From CAVSJA01 sp963728145 (lineage in GTDB: Bacteria; Bacteroidota; Bacteroidia; Chitinophagales; Chitinophagaceae): DNA of 64,000 bases. Under the pieces are notes generated by a model. The model did no database searches and was not told where the DNA came from. It was given only the letters and a program-made list of their open reading frames with translations. Positions 52,688 to 63,500 of the stretch are shown piece by piece; within the stretch, counting starts at the first letter, position 1; each line of letters starts with the position of its first letter. The DNA is taken from contig CAVSJA010000008.1 in the NCBI GenBank assembly GCA_963728145.1, forward strand, positions 62,001 through 126,000, written 5' to 3'. Made by a program: the position numbers and the translations under genes.

Positions 52688-54780
52688 TGGGTAGGAAACA
52701 CGAAAAAAAGACGAAGCACAAATCTTCATCAGGACAGATGATGAAGGGAACATTGGATATTACGCGTTCAGGAATTGGATATGTAATGGTGGATGATCTT
52801 CCGGTAGATATTCTTGTAAGGCCTGCTGATTTTAATACTGCACTACATGGCGACACTGTTCGGGTAAAAATTATTGGTGGTGGTAAACAAAGCGGCCGTA
52901 TGACGGGTGAGGTTGTGGATGTGCTGCAACGCCGCCAAACGGAATTCCTGGGAAAACTCGAGATGGGAAAGAACTTTGCTTTCTTCGTTGCGGAATCTGA
53001 CAAACCCATGCCGGATATTTATATTCCATTGAGCAATCTCCGTGAAGCAAAAGATAATGAGAAAGTGATCGTGAAGATCGTGGAATGGGAGAAAAATAAA
53101 AAGCCTGTTGGCCAGGTCGTGCAGGTGATGGATAGCCGAAATGAGGGCGATCTCGCCATGAAGGAGATCCTGATGGAAAACGGATTCCCATTGTTCTTTC
53201 CTGATGATGTGATGGAAGAAGCAGAAAGAATACCTCACATCGATCCCTGAGAAGGAAATAAAACGCCGTAAGGATTTTCGGGATATTCTCACTTTTACTA
53301 TTGATCCAGTTGATGCAAAAGATTTTGATGATGCCATTTCATTCCGTGTATTAAAGAATGGGAATTATGAGATCGGGGTTCATATTGCCGATGTCACTCA
53401 TTATGTGGAACCGGGAACGGCTTTGGATAAGGAAGCATATGAACGAGCTACTTCCGTTTATCTGCCCGATCGTGTTTCACCCATGTTTCCCGAAAGAATT
53501 TCCAATGAACTTTGTTCATTGCGTCCAAAAGAAGATAAACTGACTTTTTCTGCAGTATTTGAAATGACTCCGAAAGGGGAAGTAAAACAATATTGGCTGG
53601 GAAAGACGATTATTCATTCAGATCATCGGTTTACATATGAGGAAGTGCAGGAAATTATTGAGAAGGAAGAGGGATTGTATAGGGATGAAATCTTCTTTTG
53701 AATGCACTTGCACAGAAATTCCGCAAACAACGATTTAAGAAAGGAGCGATAAATTTTTCTTCGCAGGAAGTTCGATTTAAGTTGGATGAAAAAGGAAAGC
53801 CAATTGGAATCATGATTAAAGAAAGTAAGGAAGCTCACCAGCTGATCGAAGAATTTATGTTGCTGGCAAACCGTATTGTTGCGGAATATGTGGGAAAAAT
53901 AAAATCAACAAAGAAACCAATTCCTTTTCCTTACCGGGTACACGATACACCGGATGAAGTGAAATTGATGCCGTTTGTTGCGTTTGCAAAAAAATATGGT
54001 CACCATTTCGATACAAAATCACCTGAAGGGATTGCTTCATCTTTCAATCAAATGTTAAAGGATGTTCATGGAAAGCCAGAGCAGCATGTACTTGAACAGT
54101 TAGGGATACGAACGATGGCAAAAGCAATGTACACTACTGAAAATATCGGGCATTACGGACTTGGGTTTAAGCATTATTGCCATTTTACTTCTCCCATTCG
54201 TCGTTATCCTGATGTACTGGTGCATCGTACTCTTGAACAGGTACTCACGTCGGAAATTGAAGTTGATAAAAAGCTGGAGCAAAAGTGTAAGCATTGCAGC
54301 GAAAGGGAAAGAGCAGCGATGGAATCCGAAAGAGCAGCAAATAAATACAAGCAGGTTGAGTACATGAAAGAATTCCTGGGAGAGGAATTTGAAGGGGTTA
54401 TCAGCGGTGTTACTTCATTCGGATTTTTTGCGGAAACAGTTGAGCATAAATGTGAAGGCTTGGTCAGTATTAATAGCCTTTTCGAATATGATGATTTCAG
54501 GCTTATCGAAGGTGATTATAGCCTGGTTGGCATGCGGAGTGGAAGACGTTTTCGAATGGGAGATAAGGTTACGATCAAAGTTATTGCAGCCAATCTTAGT
54601 AAGCGGCAACTGGATTATGAATGGGTGATCGCGACTTCAATTATAGAAGATGGGGGAGCACCCTATGTACGGATTCCAAAACCACCAAAACATCCCAAGC
54701 CCGATCGTTCTCATAAAACAGGTAAAGCAAATCAGCACGCTGGTAAAAGGAACAAGGGTAAACGAAAAAAGAAAAACTAA
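52687..54780 (+). pseudogene. rnr: Ribonuclease R, split by two frameshifts
   Basis: Three in-register pieces: 52687 to about 53236 (cold-shock-like OB domains, GTLDITRSGIGYVMVDD), about 53237-53690 (RNB catalytic start, TIDPVDAKDFDDAISF with the metal-binding Asp cluster, VGVHIADVTHYV-type), and about 53697-54780 (HYGLGFKHYCHFTSPIRRYPDVLVHR, then the S1 domain GVISGVTSFGFFAE and a basic KGKRKKK tail). A base must be dropped near CCTCACATCGATCCC (53232-53246), and a base added or two dropped near ATCTTCTTTTGAATG (53689-53703). Combined length of about 697 aa is normal. Conservation on both sides of each break points to consensus errors rather than a dead gene. RNase R degrades structured RNA 3'-5'. 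Confidence 0.9.
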
Positions 54781-54807
54781 CTTCGGCACAGTAAAAGGAT
54801 TTCCCGC

Positions 54808-55773
54808 ATGCATAGTTATGAAGAGCTTTCCAGGGTGTTTTCTGAACAATTCAATTATCGTCATTTTCCTGAACAACCTGCTTCACTATACGATCCCAAT
54901 GAATATTTTCTTTCTATTGCCGGTAAAAGAGTTCGGCCCGTCATGTGCCTGATGGGTAATGAGCTCTTTGATGAAATTCACCCGGATACATTCCAGGTTG
55001 CAATGGCCATTGAGCTGTTTCACAATTTCACGCTGATCCATGATGACATAATGGACAAGGCTCCTCTGCGCAGGGGACAACAAACTGTCCACGAAAAATA
55101 TGGTGAGCCTACAGCATTGCTCGCAGGAGATGTAATGATGGTGGTTGCATATGACTATCTCAACAAGATCAGAACCGGGTTTCTTCATAAAGTAATCAAT
55201 CTGTTCAATAGGACTGCAAAACAGGTTTGCGAAGGACAGCAATTGGATATGGATTTTGAAAAGATGGAATCTGTGAGTTTTGATGAATATATTAAGATGA
55301 TCGAACTTAAGACATCCGTTCTATTGGCTTCGAGTTTAAGAATGGGAGCATTGCTTGGAGGAGCAGGAGAGGGGAATCAACAATTATTGCATGAATTTGG
55401 GCGGAATCTTGGTATTGCATTCCAAATCCAGGATGATTACCTGGATGCATTCGGTAACCCGGAAAAGTTTGGTAAGAAAACTGGTGGAGATATTCTTGCA
55501 AACAAAAAGACTTTTTTATTGATACAGGCATTGGAGGTTGCGCCTGAAAAGCAGAAAGCCGAATTAAAAAAACTTCTTGCTAATAACTCCAATGATAAAG
55601 TTGACAAGGTTCTTAAGATCTTTAAAGACTCCGGGGTTGATAAATGGGCACAGGATCTTAAGAACAAGTACATCACCACCGCGTTTGAGCACCTTGAAGA
55701 GGTTGCTGTTCTCAATGTGAGAAAAGACCCTTTGAAGCGGCTTGCAGAATTCCTCGTGCAACGTGACTATTGA
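54808..55773 (+). CDS. Polyprenyl (isoprenyl) diphosphate synthase
   Basis: 321 aa, ATG start 27 bp after rnr. First Asp-rich motif LIHDDIMDKAPLRRG (about 77-82, DDxxD), second IAFQIQDDYLDAFG (about 207-212), LSIAGKRVRPVMCLMG at the N-terminus, and GEPTALLAGDVMM. It condenses IPP with allylic diphosphates. Chain length is probably short to medium, but the residues ahead of the first motif (FHNFTL) do not allow a sure call between FPP/GGPP and longer. Could be named ispA-like. Confidence 0.9.
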   Translation: MHSYEELSRVFSEQFNYRHFPEQPASLYDPNEYFLSIAGKRVRPVMCLMGNELFDEIHPDTFQVAMAIELFHNFTLIHDDIMDKAPLRRGQQTVHEKYGEPTALLAGDVMMVVAYDYLNKIRTGFLHKVINLFNRTAKQVCEGQQLDMDFEKMESVSFDEYIKMIELKTSVLLASSLRMGALLGGAGEGNQQLLHEFGRNLGIAFQIQDDYLDAFGNPEKFGKKTGGDILANKKTFLLIQALEVAPEKQKAELKKLLANNSNDKVDKVLKIFKDSGVDKWAQDLKNKYITTAFEHLEEVAVLNVRKDPLKRLAEFLVQRDY

Positions 55774-55813
55774 TTCTTTTCATTATCTTGAACGATTATA
55801 AAACCCTACCGGC

Positions 55814-57508
55814 ATGTCGAACTCACTCTTTCGAAAAAAATCGATTGATAAGATTGTTAAGGATGCAGAAGCGGGGATCAGTGATGGACATTCATCTAGC
55901 AAACTGAATAAAGTACTTACGGTACGGGACCTAACGTTCATGGGTATCGCTGCCGTGGTAGGGGCCGGCATCTTCTCAACCATCGGCAAAGCTGCGTCAG
56001 ACGGCGGGCCGGGTATTTCATTATTATTTGTTATTACTGCGATTACCTGTGGTTTTTCCGCGCTTTGTTATGCTGAATTTGCAAGCCGGGTACCGATTGC
56101 GGGAAGTGCCTATACCTACGCATATGTTTCTTTTGGAGAATTGATCGCCTGGGTAATTGGCTGGGCATTGATTCTTGAATATGCGATTGGAAATATTGTT
56201 GTAGCCATATCATGGAGCAGTTATTTTAATAATCTTTTACAGGCTATCGGAGTTAATCTTCCTGGTTGGTTGATCGTGGATCCAACAACGGCAGAATCCG
56301 CTTTCAATTCAACACAGGAAACAATAGCAAAAGGCGGGGCCATCACCGCTGATATGCAATCGATAATCAACGCATGGAATTCTGCGCCAGTGATTGGTGG
56401 CTCAAGGATCTTCATTAACGTTCCAGCGGCTATAATTGTGGGTTTGGTTACTATTCTTACTTATATCGGAATAAAGGAAAGTAAGAAAAGCGCCAATGCA
56501 ATGGTGATATTCAAAGTTGCGGTGATCATCCTGGTGATTATTGTAGGAATATTCTTTGTAAAGCCATCTTACTGGTCTCCATTCATGCCAAATGGGTTTG
56601 AGGGAGTGCTTAAAGGAGTTTCGGCGGTGTTTTACGCCTATATCGGTTTCGATGCTATTTCCACAACAGCTGAAGAATGTAAGAACCCACAGCGCGATCT
56701 CCCGAGAGGAATGATCTATTCGTTAGTGATCTGTACAGTTCTTTATATTCTTATCGCGCTTGTATTGACTGGAATGGTTCCGTTTAGTGAGCTCAATGTG
56801 AACGATCCTCTCGCATTTGCTTTTGAACGGATCGGTCAGACATGGATGGAGAATATTGTGTCTGTAAGTGCTGTTGTTGCGACAACAAGTGTACTACTCG
56901 TATTCCAATTGGGCCAACCCAGGATATGGATGAGCATGAGCCGGGATGGATTATTGCCCAAGGCATTTGGTAAGATTCATCCAAAGTATCATACTCCCTA
57001 CTTTTCAACCATTGTTACCGGTTTGCTGGTTGCGATTCCTTCTTTGTTCATGCAAAGCTCAAAGATGACTGATCTTACAAGTATCGGAACTCTCTTTGCC
57101 TTTGTGCTTGTTTCAGGCGGTGTACTCACTTTACCAAAATTGGATGACAGCGTCCAGCGGGGCTTCAAGCTTCCTTATATCAATGGAAAGTTTATCGTGC
57201 CATTGCTTGCCGCAATTTTTATTTATTTGTCATGGGGCAGGATTGTGGAAGCTTTCGGCAATCTGGGTAAGGATAGTTTGCAGGAGATTTTATTCCTTGT
57301 TTATGTATTGATGGCAGTAATTCTCGCAATCGCAAGTTTTATAAAAAATTTCTCTCTCATTCCAATACTCGGCGTATTATCCTGCTCTTATCTATTAATT
57401 GAAATCCCTTCCACTTCATGGGTATGGTTCTTTGCATGGATGGGAATCGGATTGACGATTTATTTTTTGTATGGCTATAGGAAGAGTCATTTGCGGGATG
57501 GTAAATAG
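55814..57508 (+). CDS. APC-superfamily amino acid permease (cationic amino acid transporter type)
   Basis: 564 aa, ATG start. About 13-14 hydrophobic helices. APC signatures: LTVRDLTFMGIAAVVGAGIFSTIG in helix 1, YAEFASRVPIAGSAYTYAYVSFGELIAWVIGWALILEYAIGN, and GVSAVFYAYIGFDAISTTAEECKNPQRDLPRGM. The last is typical of the CAT/YfnA-like branch. There is a large loop with a Thr/Ala/Glu-rich part (about 150-195). It imports amino acids across the inner membrane. 40 bp after the polyprenyl synthase gene. The stop is 2 bp from the end of the convergent helicase remnant. Confidence 0.92.
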   Translation: MSNSLFRKKSIDKIVKDAEAGISDGHSSSKLNKVLTVRDLTFMGIAAVVGAGIFSTIGKAASDGGPGISLLFVITAITCGFSALCYAEFASRVPIAGSAYTYAYVSFGELIAWVIGWALILEYAIGNIVVAISWSSYFNNLLQAIGVNLPGWLIVDPTTAESAFNSTQETIAKGGAITADMQSIINAWNSAPVIGGSRIFINVPAAIIVGLVTILTYIGIKESKKSANAMVIFKVAVIILVIIVGIFFVKPSYWSPFMPNGFEGVLKGVSAVFYAYIGFDAISTTAEECKNPQRDLPRGMIYSLVICTVLYILIALVLTGMVPFSELNVNDPLAFAFERIGQTWMENIVSVSAVVATTSVLLVFQLGQPRIWMSMSRDGLLPKAFGKIHPKYHTPYFSTIVTGLLVAIPSLFMQSSKMTDLTSIGTLFAFVLVSGGVLTLPKLDDSVQRGFKLPYINGKFIVPLLAAIFIYLSWGRIVEAFGNLGKDSLQEILFLVYVLMAVILAIASFIKNFSLIPILGVLSCSYLLIEIPSTSWVWFFAWMGIGLTIYFLYGYRKSHLRDGK

Positions 57509-57510
57509 AA

Positions 57511-59067
57511 TTACTTAGCCATTTCCAGAAACCGACAGAAGGCATTTGCAAGTTTCATTTGGGAAACACTTTTACAATCTGGTTCAAATAACTTGGGGCT
57601 AGCCACCAAAATAAAGGCTGCTCTTGCCCTGGATACAGCCACGTTGAATCGGTTGGTGCTATATAGAAACTCCATTCCCCTTGGAGCATCGGCAGGTGTG
57701 GATGTCGCCATTGAAAAGATGATTACAGGTGCTTCCTGGCCCTGAAATTTATCAACTGTCCCGATTTGGACGCCTGTGGGAAGTGTAGATAGTAACAGAT
57801 TAACTTGAGCATTATAGGGCGTAATTACTTTTATGTCATCTATTGAAAGTACCTTTTTTGCATTTTGGCTATCTGTATAGAAAACTGTTCCGTCGGTCAA
57901 TCGACTAATGAGATTTTTTATGTAAGATGCTTCTTCGGAGGATGAGCTTTGGTTCCCGTCATGGTCAACTTCTCTATAGTATAAACCAGCTCCTTCAAAT
58001 TCCGGCATTCCATTCAATCGTTGATTGATGAGATCTTCTTTTGGCCGCAATCTGCTCTCATAGAATAATTCTGAATTAAAAGAACAAATTGATGGGTGCA
58101 TCCGCCATGTTTTGTCGAGGAAAATGCCTTTATCATCAGGGATTGTTTTATGCTCGCTCAAAACGTGTTCTAGTGCAGAAACCTCAGTGCCCTCAGGATG
58201 GCTTCCTTGTTGAGGCTGTTTTAATTGTTGGGGATCGCCGAGCAGAACTACATTAGAAGCTGCTTGTGAAACAGCAATAGTGTCAATTAATGATAATTGA
58301 CCGGCCTCGTCGATGAACAGAACATCGACACTTGCTGCCATATCTTCCCTTGCCCATAACCACGCAGTACCACCTAAAATATTCACCTCGTTATTTTTGA
58401 TAGCAGCTATAACTTTTTCGTTTTTTAATTCTTCTCTAATGGCAGGATCAGGATTTTCAGAGAGTTCGGAAACTTTTCGCATGCAATTAACCTGTACTCC
58501 TTTCTGTGCTGCCGCTTTAATTACTTTTTGCATTAGTCCCGTTATCACTTTGTGGCTAAGCGCCGTAATACCTATTTTTTTACCAGCTTTTACTAATGAC
58601 AAAATCATTTCTGCTGCAGTATGACTCTTCCCTGTGCCAGGAGGTCCTTGAATTGGCAATACTCCCTGGTGTAATCGAGTAACCCAATCAACAGCTTTGT
58701 TTTGTGGATCGTCATGTTCGCCTAAGTTTCCGGAAGTTCTGGGTGTACGGTTTAACAACAAGTCTCTTGCGGCACGGTAATCACCTACGCCGTCTATATC
58801 GTTTTGCAACACCCATTCTGCAATTCCTTCAATAGTTTGCTCTTTTACCTCGTTTGAAATATCAGTATGCGTAAAAATTGTGTGGGGATGGATATCTTTT
58901 GAAGAAGGACCCTTTCTGATTCGAATTTTATGATTGGAGCGGTCTATTGAGACAATTGTGCCTAATCTTGTACCTTCCCCACCAGTGAAGACCTTATCTC
59001 CTTCAACGATTTCATAATCCTGAAAAGGGAAATCATATTCGTCGATAACGCTTTTTTTTGTATGTCG
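57511..59067 (-). pseudogene. 5'-truncated superfamily 1 helicase (TM0106-type RecB-nuclease/helicase, C-terminal half)
   Basis: The readable frame is open from 59067 down to 57511 (519 codons) and has no proper start; a GTG at 58812 lies well inside. Visible: Walker A GPPGTGKSHTAAEMI, VLFIDEAGQLSLIDTIAVSQAASNVVLLGDPQQLKQPQQGSHPEGTEVSALEHVL (motifs II and III), WRMHPSICSFNSELFYES, VITPYNAQVNLLL, GTVDKFQGQEAPVIIFSMATS and NRFNVAVSRARAAFILV. The segment before Walker A (LPIQGPPGTGK, AARDLLLNRTPR) resembles proteins whose N-terminal half is a RecB-like nuclease; that half is absent. The break is within a few bases of the IS end. Confidence 0.8.
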
Positions 59068-59148
59068 TCAGAAGAAAGTGGACTTTTTGTTAGTGAGTGT
59101 TTCCGAAGTTTAAGTTAATAGATATTTTTTAGTTTTTTAGGGTTAGGA

Positions 59149-60126
59149 TTAATTTTTACTAAGTTTTTCCATAGAGTAGATTGCCCTTCGCATTTTCATA
59201 TTTTGGTTTTTGATTCTTTCGCGCCGTTGAAGGATTTGATCTTTCTTGCCCCAGTAGACATCTGCCGGTGTAACGTTGTCAAGGGATTCATGATATCGTC
59301 TGTGATTATAATAATTTACAAAGTTTTCAAGTGCGTCTTTCAGTTCATCGGGACAGAAGTAATGATTTAGCTTGATGATATTTTTTAAACTTCGATGATA
59401 GCGCTCAATCTTACCTTGTGTTTGCGGGTGGTTCACTTTTCCACGGATATGTTTAACACCTTTTGTATTGAGGTAGTTTTTGAGCTCTGCAGCAATATAA
59501 CAGGAGCCATTATCGGAAAGAAGTTTTGGTCTTTGACCATTCTGCAGGCCCGCAATGGTTAGCGCCTTTTCGACAGATCTTTCAACATCTGCTGCTGTCA
59601 TGTTCCTGCATAACTCCCAATAGATGATATAGCGGCTATAATCATCCAGGATTGTACTCATATAGTACCATCCCCAGCCCAGGATTTTAAAATAAGTAAA
59701 GTCCGTTTGCCAGAGTTCATGTACGAACTGTGTTTTATTTTTAAACTCATTGGAAGCTGATAGAAGTATATAGGCCGGAGTGGTAATCAACCCTTTTTCT
59801 TTTAAAATCCGGTATACACTGCTTTCAGAAATAAAGATCTTTTGCTCATCGGTAATTTTCACGGACAGTTCTCTGGGCGATAATACCGGATGATCCAGCG
59901 CTACCTCAACGACCAATTGTTTTTGAGGCTCGGGGATAGAATTCCACTGCCGGCGGGTCCTTGTCTTTGGCAAAAGACCGTCCATACCCTTTTCGGCATA
60001 GATACGGTACCACTTGTAAAAAGTGCTTTTATGGATGCCCAACTCCTTTAGGGTCCTGTTTACGCCAAGTTCTGAACGCTCAACGAGCCGGATGATCTCT
60101 TGTTTCTCTGATGGAGTAACTCTCAT
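59149..60126 (-). CDS. IS3-family transposase OrfB, DDE integrase domain
   Basis: 325 aa from its own ATG. N-terminal HTH (ELGVNRTLKELGIHKSTFYKWYRIYAEKGMDGLLP), then HTH_21-like KEKGLI, and the rve catalytic core: first Asp in LWQTDFTYFKILG, second in LSDNGSCYIA, Glu in GKIERYHRSLKN, with the usual NHPQTQGKIERYHRSLK context and the tail YHESLDNVTPADVYWGK. It is complete. In this family OrfB is normally made as an OrfAB fusion by -1 frameshifting, and a slippery run is present upstream (see orfA). Confidence 0.92.
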   Translation of the reverse strand: MRVTPSEKQEIIRLVERSELGVNRTLKELGIHKSTFYKWYRIYAEKGMDGLLPKTRTRRQWNSIPEPQKQLVVEVALDHPVLSPRELSVKITDEQKIFISESSVYRILKEKGLITTPAYILLSASNEFKNKTQFVHELWQTDFTYFKILGWGWYYMSTILDDYSRYIIYWELCRNMTAADVERSVEKALTIAGLQNGQRPKLLSDNGSCYIAAELKNYLNTKGVKHIRGKVNHPQTQGKIERYHRSLKNIIKLNHYFCPDELKDALENFVNYYNHRRYHESLDNVTPADVYWGKKDQILQRRERIKNQNMKMRRAIYSMEKLSKN

Positions 60127-60146
60127 ATACTTTTTCCATTTTTCAC

Positions 60147-60503
60147 TTACTCCAAAATGTTCAAGCTTTTTTTTACAATATCATAGCGGAGTGCCAGATC
60201 TGCAACCATCTCTTTCAACCGTTGGTTTTCTTTGCGCAATTGAACCACTTCGTCTGAGGTTGCTTCTCGGGTTGTATCGCCAGCCAACCGTTTCTTACCC
60301 GCTTCCAGGAATTCCTTATTCCATCGGTAGAACTGAGCCTGGTGAATACCATACTTCCTGCATATCTCTGGCACAGTGTTTTCTCCACGTATGGCTTCCA
60401 TGACAATGAGGATCTTTTGTTCGGATGTAAATATCCGCCTGGTTTTGCTACGAATGTCCTTTACAAAGTTCTCTGCAGAAGACTTCTTAGATTTTGTTTC
60501 CAT
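60147..60503 (-). CDS. IS3-family transposase OrfA (HTH)
   Basis: 118 aa. Helix-turn-helix: RRIFTSEQKILIVMEAIRGENTVPEICRKYGIHQAQFYRWNKEFLEAGKKRLAGD, followed by a leucine-zipper-like region (VVQLRKENQRLKEMVADLALRYDIVKKSL). Near its end the mRNA reads GTAAAAAAAAGCTTG (A8G at 60166-60174). Slipping back one base there turns the reading into KKKLEHFGVSEKWKKYMRVTPSEK, running without a stop into OrfB, so a programmed -1 frameshift would make the OrfAB transposase. Stop codon 20 bp from the OrfB ATG. Confidence 0.9.
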   Translation of the reverse strand: METKSKKSSAENFVKDIRSKTRRIFTSEQKILIVMEAIRGENTVPEICRKYGIHQAQFYRWNKEFLEAGKKRLAGDTTREATSDEVVQLRKENQRLKEMVADLALRYDIVKKSLNILE

Positions 60504-60546
60504 GTCTTAATTTTTAATAGTTAACACGCAGGAAACACTCTCTTAA

Positions 60547-63500
60547 ATTACTAAATTAGTGGTACACTTTGCGCTGAAGATTTACAATACAGACACGATA
60601 GGTGCTGTTCACTTTAGGGATTTCCGACCTGCTTCCGAGACTACGCAGTTTTCAAACCTGAGAGGTTATTTTCCGCAGCATTTACTTGAATTGCTTTGGA
60701 TAGGTACAAAGGATTCAACAATTAACCGAACCAGCGCTATTAAGAACTTTAATCAAATCACTTCGATACAACACCTTCAATTTACGGCAGCATCCTATCC
60801 GGGTTCAATAGCTCCATTTGTAAGGAATAATCTTGGAAGTTTCGCAAGAAACCATGGATTAAAATATTTGCGTCTGGATGTCGGCCATGATCTGATCCCC
60901 AATTACCAAAATCCCGGAGTTGTTGATTCGATTGCAGGAAAACATTTGTATGAAAACTTTCCCAATTTCAAGGATAGTTTTCCGGAAATAAGACTATTAA
61001 TCTTCGGTGGGCTGGATATGAGAGAGCAAGACCTTTTTTCTTTCAACTTTGAGTTACCTAAACTGAAGCATTTTGAGAATTGGTTTTTTGATGAACCTTC
61101 CGGTTTTATTGACACCTTCTATAACCAGGTTGCTAGAGTTACAATTACTGATAGTGGGCAAGTAGCTCAAGCAGGAGGTTTGACACCACCCCCTGGAGCT
61201 GCAAGTGCCACAGCCAGAGCTTATCTCATCGGTCGGTATTGGTTGCTGAATGGACCTAATGTGCATATGGGTTTCTACCCCAGTTCGGCTGACTTAGTTT
61301 CAACTGATACACTCGAGTATATCCATCAGTTCACGTCCTACGCTAATTCAAGACTGGGCACTAATTTCACTTATGCACAACTTCGCAAATTCTATTACCA
61401 GAAATGCGCTTCCTTACCAAACTTCTGTAATGCACCATCACCTAACAATTTGCCAAAGTTGTGTGGAAAGGTAGAGCCCGTATTTCCAGAAGTTGTCTTA
61501 AAGCAATATGGTCCCTGCGATGACAGCAGCAATTTTGCAACCTGGACAGGCACGCTTCGTTACGAAGCATACCTCGATTCCATAAAGTATAGCTTTATGG
61601 ATAAATATCTTGCCAAATGCCTTGCGGCACGGTACAAAGAGCAATTTTCAGTTACTTCTGCAATCAACGAATATCATTATACGCTTTATTATTATGATCA
61701 GGCTGGTAACCTGGTAAAGACAGTTCCACCTGCAGGCATGGATCTAAGCAAGTTTAACAACCTGGCGGCGTGGAGTACATCAGTAAAATCAGCAAGATCG
61801 AGTCACACTGAATTGACACCAGATCATCTGCTATCTACAGAATACCGATATAATAGCTTAAACCAGGTTGTGGCCCAGTCAAGTCCTGATGGAGGAAAGA
61901 CACAATTTTGGTATGACCGATTAGGCAGATTATCAATTAGCCAAAATGCAAAACAGGTCTTTCCCACGAGTGACAGCAATAAGTTATATAGTTATACCAA
62001 ATACGATTACCTGGGAAGGATAACTGAAGTAGGTCAGGTGAGAAATACACAAGAAAACGGCAACATGACTGATGCAATCAGTAGGAGCAATTCGGGGCTC
62101 AACACCTGGCTTATAAACCTGGACAACCGGCGAGAACAGATTACGCAAACAGTTTACGACTTGCCTTATACCGGCTTTGCGGGAATAGATAACAAGAAGA
62201 TCATTCAACAACGCAACTTACGTAACCGGGTGAGTTTTGTTACTTATTCGGATACTTCAATCGGTGGGTACAATACAGCCACACATTACACTTATGATAT
62301 CCATGGGAACGTAGATACGCTTTTGCAGGATTTTGGTTGTGGTAGCTGCGCTGATCACATCAAGAATATGATGAATCAGAATGGGCTCGGTAACCGGTTT
62401 AAAAAGACGGCTTATAAATATGATCTGATAAGCGGTAAAGTGAATATGGTTATTTACCAACCCGGATGGGGAGATATGTTCATCCATCGCTATTCTTATG
62501 ATGCAGAAAATCGTTTAAAGTGGGTTGAGACCAGTTCAGATAGTCTGGTTTGGGAAATGGATGCTCGTTACGAATATTACCAACATGGGCCGCTTGCAAG
62601 AATGATATTAGGAGAACAGTCCGTTCAGGGAGTGGATTATGCTTATACCCTTCAGGGATGGTTAAAAGGCGTGAACAGCATGAATCTTTCAAGTGCCAAC
62701 GATATGGGCGAAGACGGACTGAGTACGGGACTCAACAGATACACTGCAAAAGACGTGTACGGATTCCAATTAAACTATTTCTCAGGTGACTATGCTTCCA
62801 TTAAGAATGGACCCATTCCATTTCCCAACGCAGGTCCCGCCTTAGGAGCAACCTATCGCGGCCTCTTCAATGGAAACATCAGTAGCATGGGCGTCAACAT
62901 AGGAAAGCTTAATGATCTGGGCAGTGGACCGCAATTATATAATTATAGCTATGATCAATTGAATCGTATAACAGGTATGGATGCATGGACCGGTTTCAAT
63001 ACTGGCAGCAATAGCTGGACCGGTATCAGTAATCCCGGTTATTACAAGGAAAGGGTTGCGTATGATCCAAATGGAAATATCACCAAATACCTAAGGCATG
63101 CACATGGCTGGGAACAGATAATGGATAGTCTTACCTATAAATATTCTGTGGGCACAAATAGGTTGAAGAATGTTATCGATAATGTGCCACCGAGCAGGTA
63201 TGGGAATAATTCCTGGGATCTGATCAGGGATATCGATACCCAAGGAGATAATAATTACGAATACGATCAAATCGGGAATTTGACGAAGGATAATGCTGAA
63301 AGTATAACAAGCATTAAGTGGAGTGTTTATGGAAAGATCCTAGAAATTAATCGTACTTCCACATCATTGAATCCCACAACGAAAATCAACTATACTTATG
63401 ATGCTGCAGGGAATCGTATCAGCAAGATTGTTAAAAAAGGCGTATCAGACCCGTTGGAATACACTTGGTATGTTCGGGATGCTCAGGGAAATATCATGAG

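Larger units (their letters stand above)
59079..60566 (-). mobile_element. IS3-family insertion sequence
   Basis: 1488 bp with orfA and orfB on the minus strand. The ends start with TG and finish with CA: left AAAGTGGACTTTTTG, right (complement) AAAGTGTACCACTAA; both arms then carry GAGTGTTTCC, at 26 and 36 bp in, so terminal repeats are imperfect. I see no direct target-site duplication: the flanks read GAAG and GCGC. Both neighbours are 5'-truncated genes facing away from the element. Boundaries may be off by a few bases. Confidence 0.85.
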
